In this document: one piece after another, positions 7,916 through 16,288 of the stretch
Layout of the letters: each line of letters opens with the position of its first letter
Numbering within the stretch: the stretch's first letter is position 1
DNA from: Micromonospora sp. C95
Lineage (GTDB): Bacteria > Actinomycetota > Actinomycetes > Mycobacteriales > Micromonosporaceae
Reading direction: 5' to 3'
Assembly (NCBI RefSeq): GCF_018070465.1
Contig: NZ_JAGPXT010000021.1
Coordinates: 39,151 to 103,150, forward strand
DNA length: 64,000 nucleotides
Made by a program: the position numbers and the translations under genes
Notes under the pieces: generated by a model
Told to the model about the DNA's origin: nothing
What the model saw: the letters and a program-made list of their open reading frames with translations, nothing else
Databases searched by the model: none

Positions 7916-8641
7916 CTAGTCGAAGAAGCGGGCCAGGTGGGTGGCGGAGGGGCCGTCGTCGTCCGGTCCCAGCGGGGTCAGGTCAGCGAAGATGGAGGCG
8001 CCGTCGCTGCCGGCGTGCAGGGGGTACCAGCGCGGGGTGCCCGGCGGTCGCATGACGCAGATGCCCTTGACGGTCTGCACGTCAAGCAGCCGCACATGGG
8101 TCGGGTCGGCGACCGCGTTCACGTGCCCCCACCAGGGGCTCATCACGTGCAGTACGCCTCCTGGGCGGAGTACCCGGTGGCACTCGTCCAGCAGGGGGAG
8201 GAAGTCGATCAGGTGTTCCAGGATGTGCACCGCGAACAGCACGTCGACCGAGTCGTCGGCCAGCGGCAGAGAGCCGGACAGGTCGGCGACGGCGTCCACC
8301 CCCGGGGCCGGGAAGATGTCGAGCCCGAGATTGCCCGGCCACTGCTTGGTGGCGCCGCAACCCAGGTCGACCACCACCGGGTCGCGTCCGCCGACCCGTA
8401 CCCGGCACCAGACGCCGAAGACCCCGGCCAGCCGACCGACCTGCTCGCGGACCAGTCGCAGTTGGGCCTGCTCGTCGACCTCGCCGGTCAGGTGGGCGAC
8501 GCCCCGGTCGAAGCGGACCTCGACACCCAGCGGGCGCAGCCGCTCGTCGTGACGGACCTGGTCCGTCCACGCCTCGGTGAGGAACCCGTCCACCGCCCGC
8601 AGTCGCTCGGCGGAGGACGGAGTGTGTGCCAACGCGACCAT
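7916..8641 (-). CDS. BON-like domain fused to SAM-dependent methyltransferase
   Basis: 241 residues. Residues about 25-85 look like a BON domain (VEVRFDRGVAHLTGEVDEQ.., ending GVFGVWCRVRV), normally a phospholipid- or partner-binding module. Residues about 88-200 are a class I methyltransferase: the SAM loop VVDLGCGATKQ, acidic GLDIFPAPGVD, LFAVHILEHL and the post-motif LRPGGVLHV. The C-terminal 40 residues contain the likely substrate region (GICVMRPPGTPRW). A GGAGGTGG site precedes ATG 8641 by about 7 nt. There is no export signal, so it is presumably cytosolic. The substrate is unknown; the HILEHL pattern occurs in methyltransferases of glycan and lipid pathways. The domain combination is unusual to me. 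Confidence 0.75.
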   Translation of the reverse strand: MVALAHTPSSAERLRAVDGFLTEAWTDQVRHDERLRPLGVEVRFDRGVAHLTGEVDEQAQLRLVREQVGRLAGVFGVWCRVRVGGRDPVVVDLGCGATKQWPGNLGLDIFPAPGVDAVADLSGSLPLADDSVDVLFAVHILEHLIDFLPLLDECHRVLRPGGVLHVMSPWWGHVNAVADPTHVRLLDVQTVKGICVMRPPGTPRWYPLHAGSDGASIFADLTPLGPDDDGPSATHLARFFD

Positions 8642-8718
8642 GCCGGGCCACCTCCGGCCGGCCCGTTACCCGGATAGCTGCCCGGTATGCGCTGGTTGTC
8701 CCTGAAATTCGCGCCGGG

Positions 8719-9030
8719 TCAGCGCGGGATGGGCCGCCGGGGGCGTCCCGCGCGCATCCGCTGCCGCGGCGCGGCAGCCGTCCGAGGCCGCTTCAGGTGA
8801 TAGCGGTGCAACTCGTTGTTGCCCGGCAGGGACGGGTCCTCGCTCATCGCGACCAACTCCCAGCCCTGGTCGCCGGCCCGGTTGAGATGGGCCAGCGCGG
8901 TGTCGCCGTACGGCGTGACGTCGATCATGGAACCGTCCGGGCCGTACCAGGAAAAGATCACCTCGAAGCCGAGGTCGTTGGCGGCGGCCTGGCGGCGCCG
9001 CACCAACAGGGCGTACTCCCACCTGAGCAT
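8719..9030 (-). CDS. Small conserved protein of DUF4177-like type
   Basis: 103 residues: MLRWEYALLVRRR.., then a Gly/Asp-rich middle and NRAGDQGWELVAM, the pattern of short DUF4177-like proteins in which W-E-Y at the start and GWELV near the end bracket a small beta sheet. The last 30 residues are Arg/Pro-rich and probably disordered. It is probably leaderless: GACAAT lies six bases before ATG 9030 and no ribosome site is visible. It ends 42 bp before the methyltransferase start and may be co-transcribed with it. No function can be assigned. Confidence 0.7.
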   Translation of the reverse strand: MLRWEYALLVRRRQAAANDLGFEVIFSWYGPDGSMIDVTPYGDTALAHLNRAGDQGWELVAMSEDPSLPGNNELHRYHLKRPRTAAAPRQRMRAGRPRRPIPR

Positions 9031-9068
9031 GGGGTCATTGTCGCCCCGCCGCCCGGATTCCGCCGGGA

Positions 9069-10706
9069 TCAGAACTCGGTGATCCGCCCGGCGTCCACCC
9101 GCAACCGCCGGTCCAGGCGTACCGCCTCCAGCATCCGCCGGTCGTGGGTCACCAGCAGCAGCGTGCCCGGGAAACTGGCAAGTGCGGATTCCAACTGCTC
9201 GATGGCCGGCAGGTCGAGGTGGTTCGTCGGCTCGTCCAGCACCAGCAGGTTGACGCCGCGCCCCTGCAACAGGGCCAACGCGGCCCGGGTCCGTTCGCCG
9301 GGGGAGAGCGTCGCGGCCGGGCGCAACACGTGCTGCGCGCGCAGGCCGAACTTGGCCAGCAGCGTACGCGCGTCCGCCGGAGACACGTCCGGCACCGCGG
9401 CCCGGAACGCGTCCAGCAACGGCGCGTCACCGAGGAAGAGCCCACGGGCCTGGTCCACCTCGCCGACCACCACGCCCGGCCCGAGCGCGGCCTGGCCGGC
9501 GTCCAGCGGCAGCCGGCCGAGCAGGGCGGCCAGCAGGGTCGACTTGCCGGATCCGTTCGCCCCGGTCACCGCCACCCGGTCCGCCCAGTCGATCTGGAGG
9601 TTCACCGGGCCGAGGGTGAACTCGCCCCGGCGTACCACGGCATCGCGGAGCGTGGCCACGACGGCGCCGGCGCGCGGCGCGGCGGCGATCTCCATCCGCA
9701 GCTCCCACTCCTTGCGCGGCTCCTCCACCACCTCCAGGCGTTCGATCAGCCGCTCGGTCTGCCGGGCCTTCGCCGCCTGCTTCTCGGACGCCTCGGACCG
9801 GAACCTGCGGCCGATCTTGTCGTTGTCGGTGGCCTTGCGCCGGGCGTTGCGGACCCCCTTCTCCATCCAGGCCCGCTGGGTACGCGCCCGTGCCTGGAGC
9901 CCGGCCCGGGTGTCGGCGTACTCCTCGTAGTCCGCGCGCGCCTGGCGGCGGGCCACCTCCCGCTCCTCCAGGTACGCCGTGTAGCCACCGCCGAAGTGGT
10001 TCACCTGCTGCTGGTGCAGGTCCAACTCCAGCACCGAGGTCACCGTGCGGGCCAGGAACTCCCGGTCGTGGCTGACCAGCACCGTGCCGGCGCGCAACCC
10101 GGTGACGAAGTTCTCCAGCCGGTCCAGCCCGGCCAGGTCGAGATCGTTCGTCGGCTCGTCGAGCAGGAACACGTCGTACCGGCTGAGCAGCAGCGACGCC
10201 AGGCCGGCGCGGGCGGCCTGGCCGCCGGAGAGGCTTGTCATCTCCTGGTCGAGATCGACGGCGAGGCCCAGTTCGGCGGCCACCTCCTCGGCCCGCTCGT
10301 CCAGGTCGGCCCCGCCCAGCCCGAGCCAGCTCTCCAACGCGGCGGCGTACCCGTCGTCCGCACCCGGTGCGCCGGCGGTCAGCGCCTCCGTCGCCGCGTC
10401 GAGAGCGGACTGCGCCCGGGTCACGCCGGTGCGGCGGGCCAGGAACGCCCGCACCGTCTCCCCGGGCCGGCGCTCCGGCTCCTGAGGCAGGTGCCCGACG
10501 CTCGCGCCGGGCGGGCTCACCGCGACACTGCCGGCCTCGACCGGCAACAGACCGGCGAGCGTACGCAGCAGTGTCGACTTGCCGGCCCCGTTGGCACCGA
10601 CCAGGCCGACCACGTCGCCGGGCGCGACCACGAGGTCCAGACCGGTGAAGAGAGTCCGCTCCCCATGCCCGGCGGCGAGGTCCTTGGCGATCAGCGTGGC
10701 GCTCAC
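9069..10706 (-). CDS. ABC-F family ATPase (ribosome-associated type)
   Basis: 545 residues with two ATPase halves and no membrane domain. Half one has Walker A GANGAGKST, signature LSGGQAARAGLAS and Walker B VFLLDEPTNDLD. Half two has GANGSGKST, the altered signature LSPGERTRAAL and LLVLDEPTNHLD. Between them, at about residues 240-320, is the charged interdomain linker that reaches the ribosomal peptidyl-transferase region in ABC-F proteins. Known members act as translation factors (EttA-like) or protect ribosomes from antibiotics; sequence alone does not decide which. The start is GTG 10706, with TAGGCT 9 nt upstream. It is divergent from the ROK kinase gene, and a 38-bp gap separates it from the small gene downstream. 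Confidence 0.93.
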   Translation of the reverse strand: MSATLIAKDLAAGHGERTLFTGLDLVVAPGDVVGLVGANGAGKSTLLRTLAGLLPVEAGSVAVSPPGASVGHLPQEPERRPGETVRAFLARRTGVTRAQSALDAATEALTAGAPGADDGYAAALESWLGLGGADLDERAEEVAAELGLAVDLDQEMTSLSGGQAARAGLASLLLSRYDVFLLDEPTNDLDLAGLDRLENFVTGLRAGTVLVSHDREFLARTVTSVLELDLHQQQVNHFGGGYTAYLEEREVARRQARADYEEYADTRAGLQARARTQRAWMEKGVRNARRKATDNDKIGRRFRSEASEKQAAKARQTERLIERLEVVEEPRKEWELRMEIAAAPRAGAVVATLRDAVVRRGEFTLGPVNLQIDWADRVAVTGANGSGKSTLLAALLGRLPLDAGQAALGPGVVVGEVDQARGLFLGDAPLLDAFRAAVPDVSPADARTLLAKFGLRAQHVLRPAATLSPGERTRAALALLQGRGVNLLVLDEPTNHLDLPAIEQLESALASFPGTLLLVTHDRRMLEAVRLDRRLRVDAGRITEF

Positions 10707-10767
10707 AAGCAGCCGAGCCTACCCGTCGCCGCGCGGCCGACCCCCGGGACGAGGCAGACTCACGTGC

Positions 10768-11520
10768 GTGTTGACCACACTGGCGATCGACTGCGGGGGC
10801 GGCGGGATCAAGGCGTCCGTCCTCGACGGCGCGGGCACCATGCGGGCCCAGCCGATGCGGGTGCCGACGCCGTACCCGCTGCCGCCGGACCTGTTCGTCC
10901 GGACGCTCGTGGAACTCGGCGGGCGGTTGCCGGCGGCCGGTCGGGTGACGGTGGGGATGCCGGGCATGATCCGGCACGGCGTGGTGGTGGCCACCCCGCA
11001 CTACGTCACCCGGTCGGGCCCGCGCAGCCGGGTCGACCCGGCACTGCTCGCCGAGTGGTCCGGGTTCGACGCCCGCAGCGCACTCTCGGCCGCGTTCGGC
11101 CTGCCGGCGCTGGTGCTCAACGACGCCGAGGTGCACGGTGCCGGGGTGGTCGCCGGCACCGGCTGCGAACTGGTGCTGACCCTCGGCACCGGGCTGGGCA
11201 GCGCCCTCTTCGACGGTGGGGTGCTCGCCCCGCACCTCGAACTGTCCCACGCCCCGGTCCGCTGGGGCACGACGTACGACACGTACGTCGGTGAGCCCGA
11301 GCGCCGCCGGCTGGGCGACGCGTTCTGGTCCCGGCGGATCCGCCAGGTGGTGGAGGGCCTGCGCCCGGTGTTCCGTTGGGACCGGCTCTACCTGGGCGGC
11401 GGCAACTCGCGGCGGATCCGCCCCGAGCAGCTCACCCGGATGGGTGACGACGTGGTGGTGGTGCCCAACAGCGCCGGCATCGTCGGTGGCGTCCGCGCCT
11501 GGGATCTCGCCACCGTGTAG
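10768..11520 (+). CDS. ROK-family sugar kinase (polyphosphate glucokinase-like)
   Basis: 250 residues. The N-terminal phosphate loop is LAIDCGGGGIKASVLD, a variant of the usual D-I-G-G-T motif. VTVGMPGMIRHG and LVLNDAEVHGAG supply the catalytic Asp region, and LTLGTGLGSALFDGG is the adenosine loop. Length and the C-terminal YLGGGNSRRI match actinobacterial polyphosphate/ATP glucokinase relatives, but the zinc-binding ROK signature (CxCGxxGC) is absent, as in polyphosphate glucokinases. It probably phosphorylates glucose or a related hexose in the cytosol. The start is GTG 10768 (TTG 10771 is adjacent); there is no clear ribosome site. The gene is followed closely by the TPR gene. Confidence 0.85.
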   Translation: MLTTLAIDCGGGGIKASVLDGAGTMRAQPMRVPTPYPLPPDLFVRTLVELGGRLPAAGRVTVGMPGMIRHGVVVATPHYVTRSGPRSRVDPALLAEWSGFDARSALSAAFGLPALVLNDAEVHGAGVVAGTGCELVLTLGTGLGSALFDGGVLAPHLELSHAPVRWGTTYDTYVGEPERRRLGDAFWSRRIRQVVEGLRPVFRWDRLYLGGGNSRRIRPEQLTRMGDDVVVVPNSAGIVGGVRAWDLATV

Positions 11521-11619
11521 GAGGGTCTCTCGGGCAGGGAAAGCCGCCGGGAACAGTCGCGGTACGGCCGGTGTTGTGCCAGCGTCGGAGCAGTGGTGCG
11601 AGACGGAGGGGGTGGCGGC

Positions 11620-11988
11620 ATGGATCTGCTGGCCGAGTACCGGCGGGCGACCCTGTTCTTCGAGGCGGGCGACCCCAGCGGTGCGGCCCGGCTGCTCGAA
11701 CCGATCATCGAGGCGGAGCCGGACAACGCTGCCGTCCGACAGTTGCTGGCCCGCGCCTACTTCCAGTCGGCTCAGCTCAGCCGGGCCGAGGAGCAGCTGC
11801 GGGAGCTGGTCGACCGTAACCCGAGCGACCACTACGCCCACCACGTGCTGGGTCGGACGCTGGAGCGGCTGAACCGCTACCCCGACGCGCTGCGTCACCT
11901 GCGCATCGCGGCGGCCATGTATGCGTCCAACGACGACTACACCGCCGCCCTGCGCCGGGTCGAGACCCGGGTCGGCAGCGGTCGCTGA
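11620..11988 (+). CDS. Small tetratricopeptide-repeat protein
   Basis: 122 residues, nearly all TPR: about three repeats, with A-x-x-L-L-E-P-I-I-E-A-E-P-D-N, LLARAYFQSAQLSRAEEQL and HHVLGRTLERLNRYPDAL marking helix pairs. There is no signal or membrane segment. TPR proteins of this size act as protein-interaction adaptors; the partner is unknown. ATG 11620 has GGAGG about 10 nt upstream, better placed than GTG 11593. The gene lies 99 bp after the ROK kinase and is closed by a perfect 15-bp hairpin, so the two may form a short operon. Confidence 0.85.
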   Translation: MDLLAEYRRATLFFEAGDPSGAARLLEPIIEAEPDNAAVRQLLARAYFQSAQLSRAEEQLRELVDRNPSDHYAHHVLGRTLERLNRYPDALRHLRIAAAMYASNDDYTAALRRVETRVGSGR

Positions 11989-12000
11989 CTCCGGACACGT

Positions 12001-12035
12001 GTCGAGAGGGCAGCCCGAGTGGCTGCCCTCTCGAC
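12001..12035 (+). terminator. Terminator hairpin after the TPR gene
   Basis: A perfect 15-bp stem GTCGAGAGGGCAGCC, a 5-nt loop and the exact complement start 12 bp after the stop at 11988. Confidence 0.85.
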
Positions 12036-12094
12036 GTGTGCGGGGTCCAGCAGCCGGCCGTGCCCACGATGGCCTGGCCGGCGCCCGGGGTGCC

Positions 12095-12100
12095 TACGAT
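12095..12100 (+). promoter_or_regulatory. -10 box TACGAT upstream of a leaderless leader ORF and smr-like gene
   Basis: TACGAT fits TANNNT and is 6 nt before ATG 12107. The surrounding 14-mer TGCCTACGATGGCC (12091-12104) is repeated with one change 30 bp upstream (12061-12074), so there may be two promoter copies. Confidence 0.5.
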
Positions 12101-12106
12101 GGCCGG

Positions 12107-12139
12107 ATGGGAGCCGACCGGGCGGTGGACGTGGCATGA
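12107..12139 (+). CDS. Possible leaderless 10-residue leader peptide
   Basis: The peptide reads MGADRAVDVA. Its ATG lies where a transcript from TACGAT (12095-12100) should begin, and its TGA (12137-12139) overlaps the ATG of the next gene (12136) as ATGA. That arrangement would couple translation of the Smr-like gene to this short ORF. It is too short for any homology argument; the support is purely positional. Confidence 0.35.
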   Translation: MGADRAVDVA

Positions 12140-12390
12140 AGCTGAAGCTGGACCTGCACGACATCTTCAACAAGGGCCACGACATCGACCGGGCACTGCG
12201 CGGGATCATGGACGAGGCGGTGGCCAAGAAGGCCACCCTCGTCGAGATCATCCCGGGCAAGGGCTCCGGCCAGCTCAAGAAGCGGGTGCTGCGCTTCCTC
12301 GACCAGAAGGACGTCAAGCAGCTCTACCACCGGGTCGAGAAGGACTCCAAGAACTTCGGCCGCCTCTTCGTCCACTTCCGCTGGAAGTAG
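12136..12390 (+). CDS. Smr-like domain protein with altered key residues
   Basis: 84 residues, a single small domain. LKLDLHDIF corresponds to the Smr LDLHG motif, and VEIIPGKGSGQLKKRVLRFL corresponds to the Smr I-I-H-G-K-G-x-G segment. The His of that second motif is Pro here and the Gly after LDLH is Asp, so nuclease activity of the classic Smr kind may be lost or changed. Smr domains bind or nick nucleic acid (MutS2 C-terminus, ribosome-rescue factors). There is no ribosome site directly before ATG 12136; it overlaps a 10-codon leaderless ORF by ATGA. The high Lys content (about 15 of 84) is notable in this genome and fits RNA or DNA binding. Confidence 0.75.
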   Translation: MKLKLDLHDIFNKGHDIDRALRGIMDEAVAKKATLVEIIPGKGSGQLKKRVLRFLDQKDVKQLYHRVEKDSKNFGRLFVHFRWK

Positions 12391-12424
12391 CCGCACCTCC
12401 CTCTCTCCCTCCCTCCCATCTCGT

Positions 12425-12494
12425 CGATCTTGCACTTTTGGTCACCCTTATGGTTGCTACGTCCCGTTTTGTAGGGACGGAAAGTGCAAGATCG
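12425..12494. repeat. GATC-type intergenic hairpin, copy 1
   Basis: Perfect 14-bp arms CGATCTTGCACTTT (12425-12438) and complement (12481-12494) lie between the convergent Smr-like and M28 genes. The near-identical stem base CGATCTTGCA recurs at 53034-53109. Placement suits a bidirectional terminator; the recurrence suggests a repeat family. Confidence 0.75.
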
Positions 12495-12505
12495 CGGGGC
12501 GCGGA

Positions 12506-14884
12506 TCAGAGGGGGTAGGTGCGGGCTACGGCGAGCATCTCGGAGCTGTGGGAGCCGGCGACGCCGACGTCCGGTGGGCGGGGGCGGAAGCCGGGCAGCG
12601 CGTCGAGGCCGTCGCTGGCGTCCATCGCGCGCAGCGCGATCTGGTCCGCCTTCGGCGTGACGGTGAGCGTGACCTCGATCCCCTCGGGCGGTGGGGCGTG
12701 GAAGACCACCCCGAACCCCCAGCGGCCGTCGCGGGTCTCCACCGGGACCGGGCGGCCGGCAACTTCGACCCGTCGCACTTCGGCGGTGGTCGTGTCGACG
12801 TGCAGGGTGGTCAGGCGTACCTGGCGCTGTGGGGTGAGGCGCAGGGTGAGTGTGCGCTCACCGGCGGTGGTGGTGTCGGCCAGCATGTCCAGTCGGGGCG
12901 GGGGCAGGTCGGCGGGCTGTGCCGGGCCGCCGAGGAGTTCGTCGCCGCCGATGCCGGGGAACTCGTCGGCGACCTCGACCGGGCCGTCCACGTACTCGTC
13001 GGTCCAGGGCTGCGGCTTGCTCTCGTGGCTGAGCCAGCGGGCCTGGCCGGTGCCGGCGTCCAGCGCGTACATCAGGTGGGTGGGCGCGGGGTGCGCGGCG
13101 TCGAACCGGTCGACGGCGATGCCGGTCCCGGCGAGGACCACGGTCGCCAGCGCGGCGGCCCCGGCCGGCAGGGCGCCGAGTCGGCGGGCCCGCAGCGCCA
13201 CCATGCCCCGCTGGCCGCCGGCCTGCGGGTGCAGCAGGTCGATCACGGGTAGCGCGGCGAGACCGAGCAGCACCGCGAAGAGCGCCGCGACACCGCCCAT
13301 CGCCATGCCGAGCGCCGGAAAGAGCAGCACCACGGTGGGGAGCAGCAGGATCACCGCGACCGCGGCGGCGACGGTCACCGCGATCACCGGAACCGGACCG
13401 TCGATGCGAGTGGTGAGCGCCACGAGCCCGCCGATCGCCCCGGCCAGGGCGGGCAGGGTCGCCAGATATGCCCCACCGGGGGCCAGGAACGCCAGCAGCA
13501 CGCCGAACAGCGCCAGCCAGCCGAGCCCGCCGAACGCCAGCGCGGCCGGGCCGACCCGGCGTCGGCTCAGCGCGTACCAGGCGAACACGACGGCGGCGGC
13601 CAGCGACAGTACGGCCAGCCGGTACCAGGTCGGCCGGTACGGATCGAGCAGCTCGGCGTAGCCCGGTCGGAGGGCGGCGATCGCCGCCCACAGGAGCTGG
13701 GCGCCCACCGGTGCCACCACTATCGGCACCAGGGCCAGCCCGAAGCCGGCGGCGAGCCGACCGGTGGTGACCCGATCCCGGCGCCGGGCCAGCCAGCCGA
13801 GCGTGACCACGCCGGCCAGCGCCAGCAGCGCCAACGGCAGCACCAGCCAGCCGGGGTAGCGGGCGAGACCGCCGGGGACGGGGAAGTAGGTGGCGTCGTG
13901 GCCGGCACGCAGGTCGGCAAGATCGATCCGACCGAACTCCCGGGCCAGGCCGAGGGTGTTGTCGCCGTGGTGCTGGAGGCTGGCCCGGTCCATCGACGCC
14001 GGGGTGTCCAGCGGAGTGTGGTAGATCGCACCCCCGTCCAGGTACGCCGAGTTCAGCCCGAGGAACCCCTCGTCGAGGAAGGCGGTGAAGTCGGTGTCGT
14101 TGGGCAGCGCGCGGTACACCTCCACCGCGAACGAGGTGCCCACCGGGTGCGGTGCGGCCCGGCCGAAGATCTCGACCAGGCGAGCGTTCTCCGGTGACGT
14201 CTCGAACATGATCACCGGCCCGGTGCGGCCCCGTGCCTCCAGGTTGAGCACCACCCCCTTGCCGGTGGCCAGCGGGTGCTCGGAGGCGAACGCCGAGGCT
14301 CCGCAGAGGCACGCCTCCTCGGCGTCGGTGAGGACGAGGACGACGTCGTTGCGGGGCGCCGGGCCGTCGGTCAGCGCGCGGGCCACCTCCAGGATCGTCG
14401 CCACCCCGGCGGCGTCGTCGTTGCCGCCCGGCCCGGTCTGCACCGCGTCGTAGTGCGCGACCAGGAACACGGTGCCGGTGGGGTCGGTGCCGGGCAGCCG
14501 CGCCACCACGTTGCGGACCCGGGCCAGGGTGGCGCCGCCCGCCGCGCCGCTGAGCTGCCCGGCCTCCTCGGCGACGGTGTCCTGCACCTGCGTCTGGAGC
14601 CCGAGGTCACGCAGGACGCCTTCCAGGTAGCCGCGGACCTCGTCGTTGGCCGGGCTGCCCGCGACGTGCGGCCGCCCGGCGACCTGCGTCACGTGCGGGT
14701 ACGCCCGTGCCGCGCTGAACTCGCCGGCCGGCGTGTCGGCCGGCCGGGGCGCCGGAGGACGCAGGTCGAGCAGGGCGCTCGCGCCGACGGCGACGAGCGC
14801 GACGAGTGCCGCCAGCGCGGCGAGTGCACGTCGACGTGGCCGGGCGAGGGCGCGGTCGGCGGCGGGGCTGGGGTGTTCGCCCAC
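12506..14884 (-). CDS. Multi-membrane-pass M28-family metallopeptidase
   Basis: 792 residues. One N-terminal membrane helix (about 20-42) is followed by an extracytoplasmic M28 zinc-peptidase domain (about 50-340): FLVAHYDAVQTGPGGNDDAAG supplies the His and bridging Asp, LTDAEEACLCG the catalytic Glu pair, and IYHTPLDTP the last His. Then come about eight hydrophobic helices (about 345-580) and a C-terminal outside domain of beta type with DEYVDGPVEV and GELTL-like strands. This plan matches ERMP1/Fxna-type peptidases, of which bacteria have a few homologues. It probably trims N-terminal amino acids from outside peptides. It is monocistronic; upstream, 184 bp separate it from the divergent phosphatase operon. 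Confidence 0.88.
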   Translation of the reverse strand: MGEHPSPAADRALARPRRRALAALAALVALVAVGASALLDLRPPAPRPADTPAGEFSAARAYPHVTQVAGRPHVAGSPANDEVRGYLEGVLRDLGLQTQVQDTVAEEAGQLSGAAGGATLARVRNVVARLPGTDPTGTVFLVAHYDAVQTGPGGNDDAAGVATILEVARALTDGPAPRNDVVLVLTDAEEACLCGASAFASEHPLATGKGVVLNLEARGRTGPVIMFETSPENARLVEIFGRAAPHPVGTSFAVEVYRALPNDTDFTAFLDEGFLGLNSAYLDGGAIYHTPLDTPASMDRASLQHHGDNTLGLAREFGRIDLADLRAGHDATYFPVPGGLARYPGWLVLPLALLALAGVVTLGWLARRRDRVTTGRLAAGFGLALVPIVVAPVGAQLLWAAIAALRPGYAELLDPYRPTWYRLAVLSLAAAVVFAWYALSRRRVGPAALAFGGLGWLALFGVLLAFLAPGGAYLATLPALAGAIGGLVALTTRIDGPVPVIAVTVAAAVAVILLLPTVVLLFPALGMAMGGVAALFAVLLGLAALPVIDLLHPQAGGQRGMVALRARRLGALPAGAAALATVVLAGTGIAVDRFDAAHPAPTHLMYALDAGTGQARWLSHESKPQPWTDEYVDGPVEVADEFPGIGGDELLGGPAQPADLPPPRLDMLADTTTAGERTLTLRLTPQRQVRLTTLHVDTTTAEVRRVEVAGRPVPVETRDGRWGFGVVFHAPPPEGIEVTLTVTPKADQIALRAMDASDGLDALPGFRPRPPDVGVAGSHSSEMLAVARTYPL

Positions 14885-14973
14885 GGTGGCTCCTTGCGAG
14901 GGGTGGTCCTGGGGTGGACATCATCCTCCATGCCACCTGAGGGTGCTCCGTCGTGTTGTGTGCGAACGTTGTC

Positions 14974-14979
14974 TAATAC
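14974..14979 (+). promoter_or_regulatory. Candidate -10 box TAATAC for the phosphatase-kinase operon
   Basis: TAATAC is the only AT-rich hexamer in the divergent 14885-15068 region and would start a transcript near 14986, just before the AAGGAG site at 15000-15005. No -35 at proper spacing is evident. Confidence 0.4.
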
Positions 14980-15068
14980 AGGATCAGCAGGGCACTCGGA
15001 AGGAGCCCGACATCACCAGCGATCTTCCGCCAGTCGCGGCGGTGACCCGGCCGGCCCGGGGGCCCGGG

Positions 15069-16288
15069 ATGACCGGTCCCTCCGTCGTGTCGTGGCCGTA
15101 CCCGCAGGGCGGGCTGGGGGGCAACCCGAACCTGCCCCCCGGAGAGCGGCTGCGGGTGCTGCTGGTCGAGGACGACGAGGGTGACGCCTTCCTGGTCGGC
15201 GAGTTGCTGGCCGAGACGAACTCCGGGATCGACCTGCTGGTGGCGACCAGCCTGAGCGAGGCTCGCCGGCGGATCGCGGGTGTCGACTGCGTCCTGCTCG
15301 ACCTGGGTCTGCCCGACGCGCAAGGGCTGGACGGGCTGCGGCAGGTGCTGGAGATGTCCGGCAGCGCGGCCGTCTGTGTGCTGACCGGTCGCACCGACGA
15401 GCACCTGGGCATCGTGGCGGTTGCCGAGGGGGCACAGGACTACCTGGTCAAGGGTCAGGTGGACGGGATCCTACTGACCCGGGCGCTGCGCTACGCGGTG
15501 GAGCGCAAGCGAGCCGACGAGAACGCCCGGCGGCTGCGTGAGGTGGAGCTGCGCCAGGCCGAGTCGGCCCGGTTGGAACGCGGCCTGCTGCCCCAGCCGC
15601 TGATGTCGACCGACCAGATCGCGGTACACACCTTCTACCGGCCCGGCCGGCACGCCGCCCTGATCGGCGGGGACTTCTACGACGTGGTGCAGACCCGCCC
15701 CGACCGGGTCGATCTGATCATCGGCGACGTCTGCGGTCACGGCGTGGACGAGGCGGCACTCGGCGTCGAACTGCGGGTGGCCTGGCGGGCGCTGATTCTC
15801 GCCGGGGTGCCGGACGACGAGGTGCTCCCCGCGCTGGAACAGGTGCTGATGAGTGAGCGCCGGCTGCAGGAGATCTTCGCGACCGTGGCGACGGCCCGGC
15901 TGGACCTCAACGCCGGCCGGGCGACGGTGCGGCTGGCCGGCCATCCGCCACCGGTGCTGCTCGCCGAGGGCCGGGTGACTCCGGTGCCGGCACCGGGTGG
16001 TCTGCTGCTCGGCGTACGGCCGCGCCGGCCGGTCGCGTTCGACCTGAAGTTCGACACCGAGGACTGGTCTCTGCTGATGTACACCGATGGTCTGATCGAG
16101 GGCCGGGTCGGCGCTGGCGACGAACGCCTCGACGTCCCCGGCCTGACCCGCCTGCTGGCCGAGCCGGCCAGCCGGGCGGTTCCGCTGTCCGACCTGCCGG
16201 CTTGGCTGGTCGGTCGGGCGGAGCAGCTCAACGACGGTCCGTTCGCCGACGACGTGGCGATGCTGCTTGTCACGCGGGGTGGTGGCCG

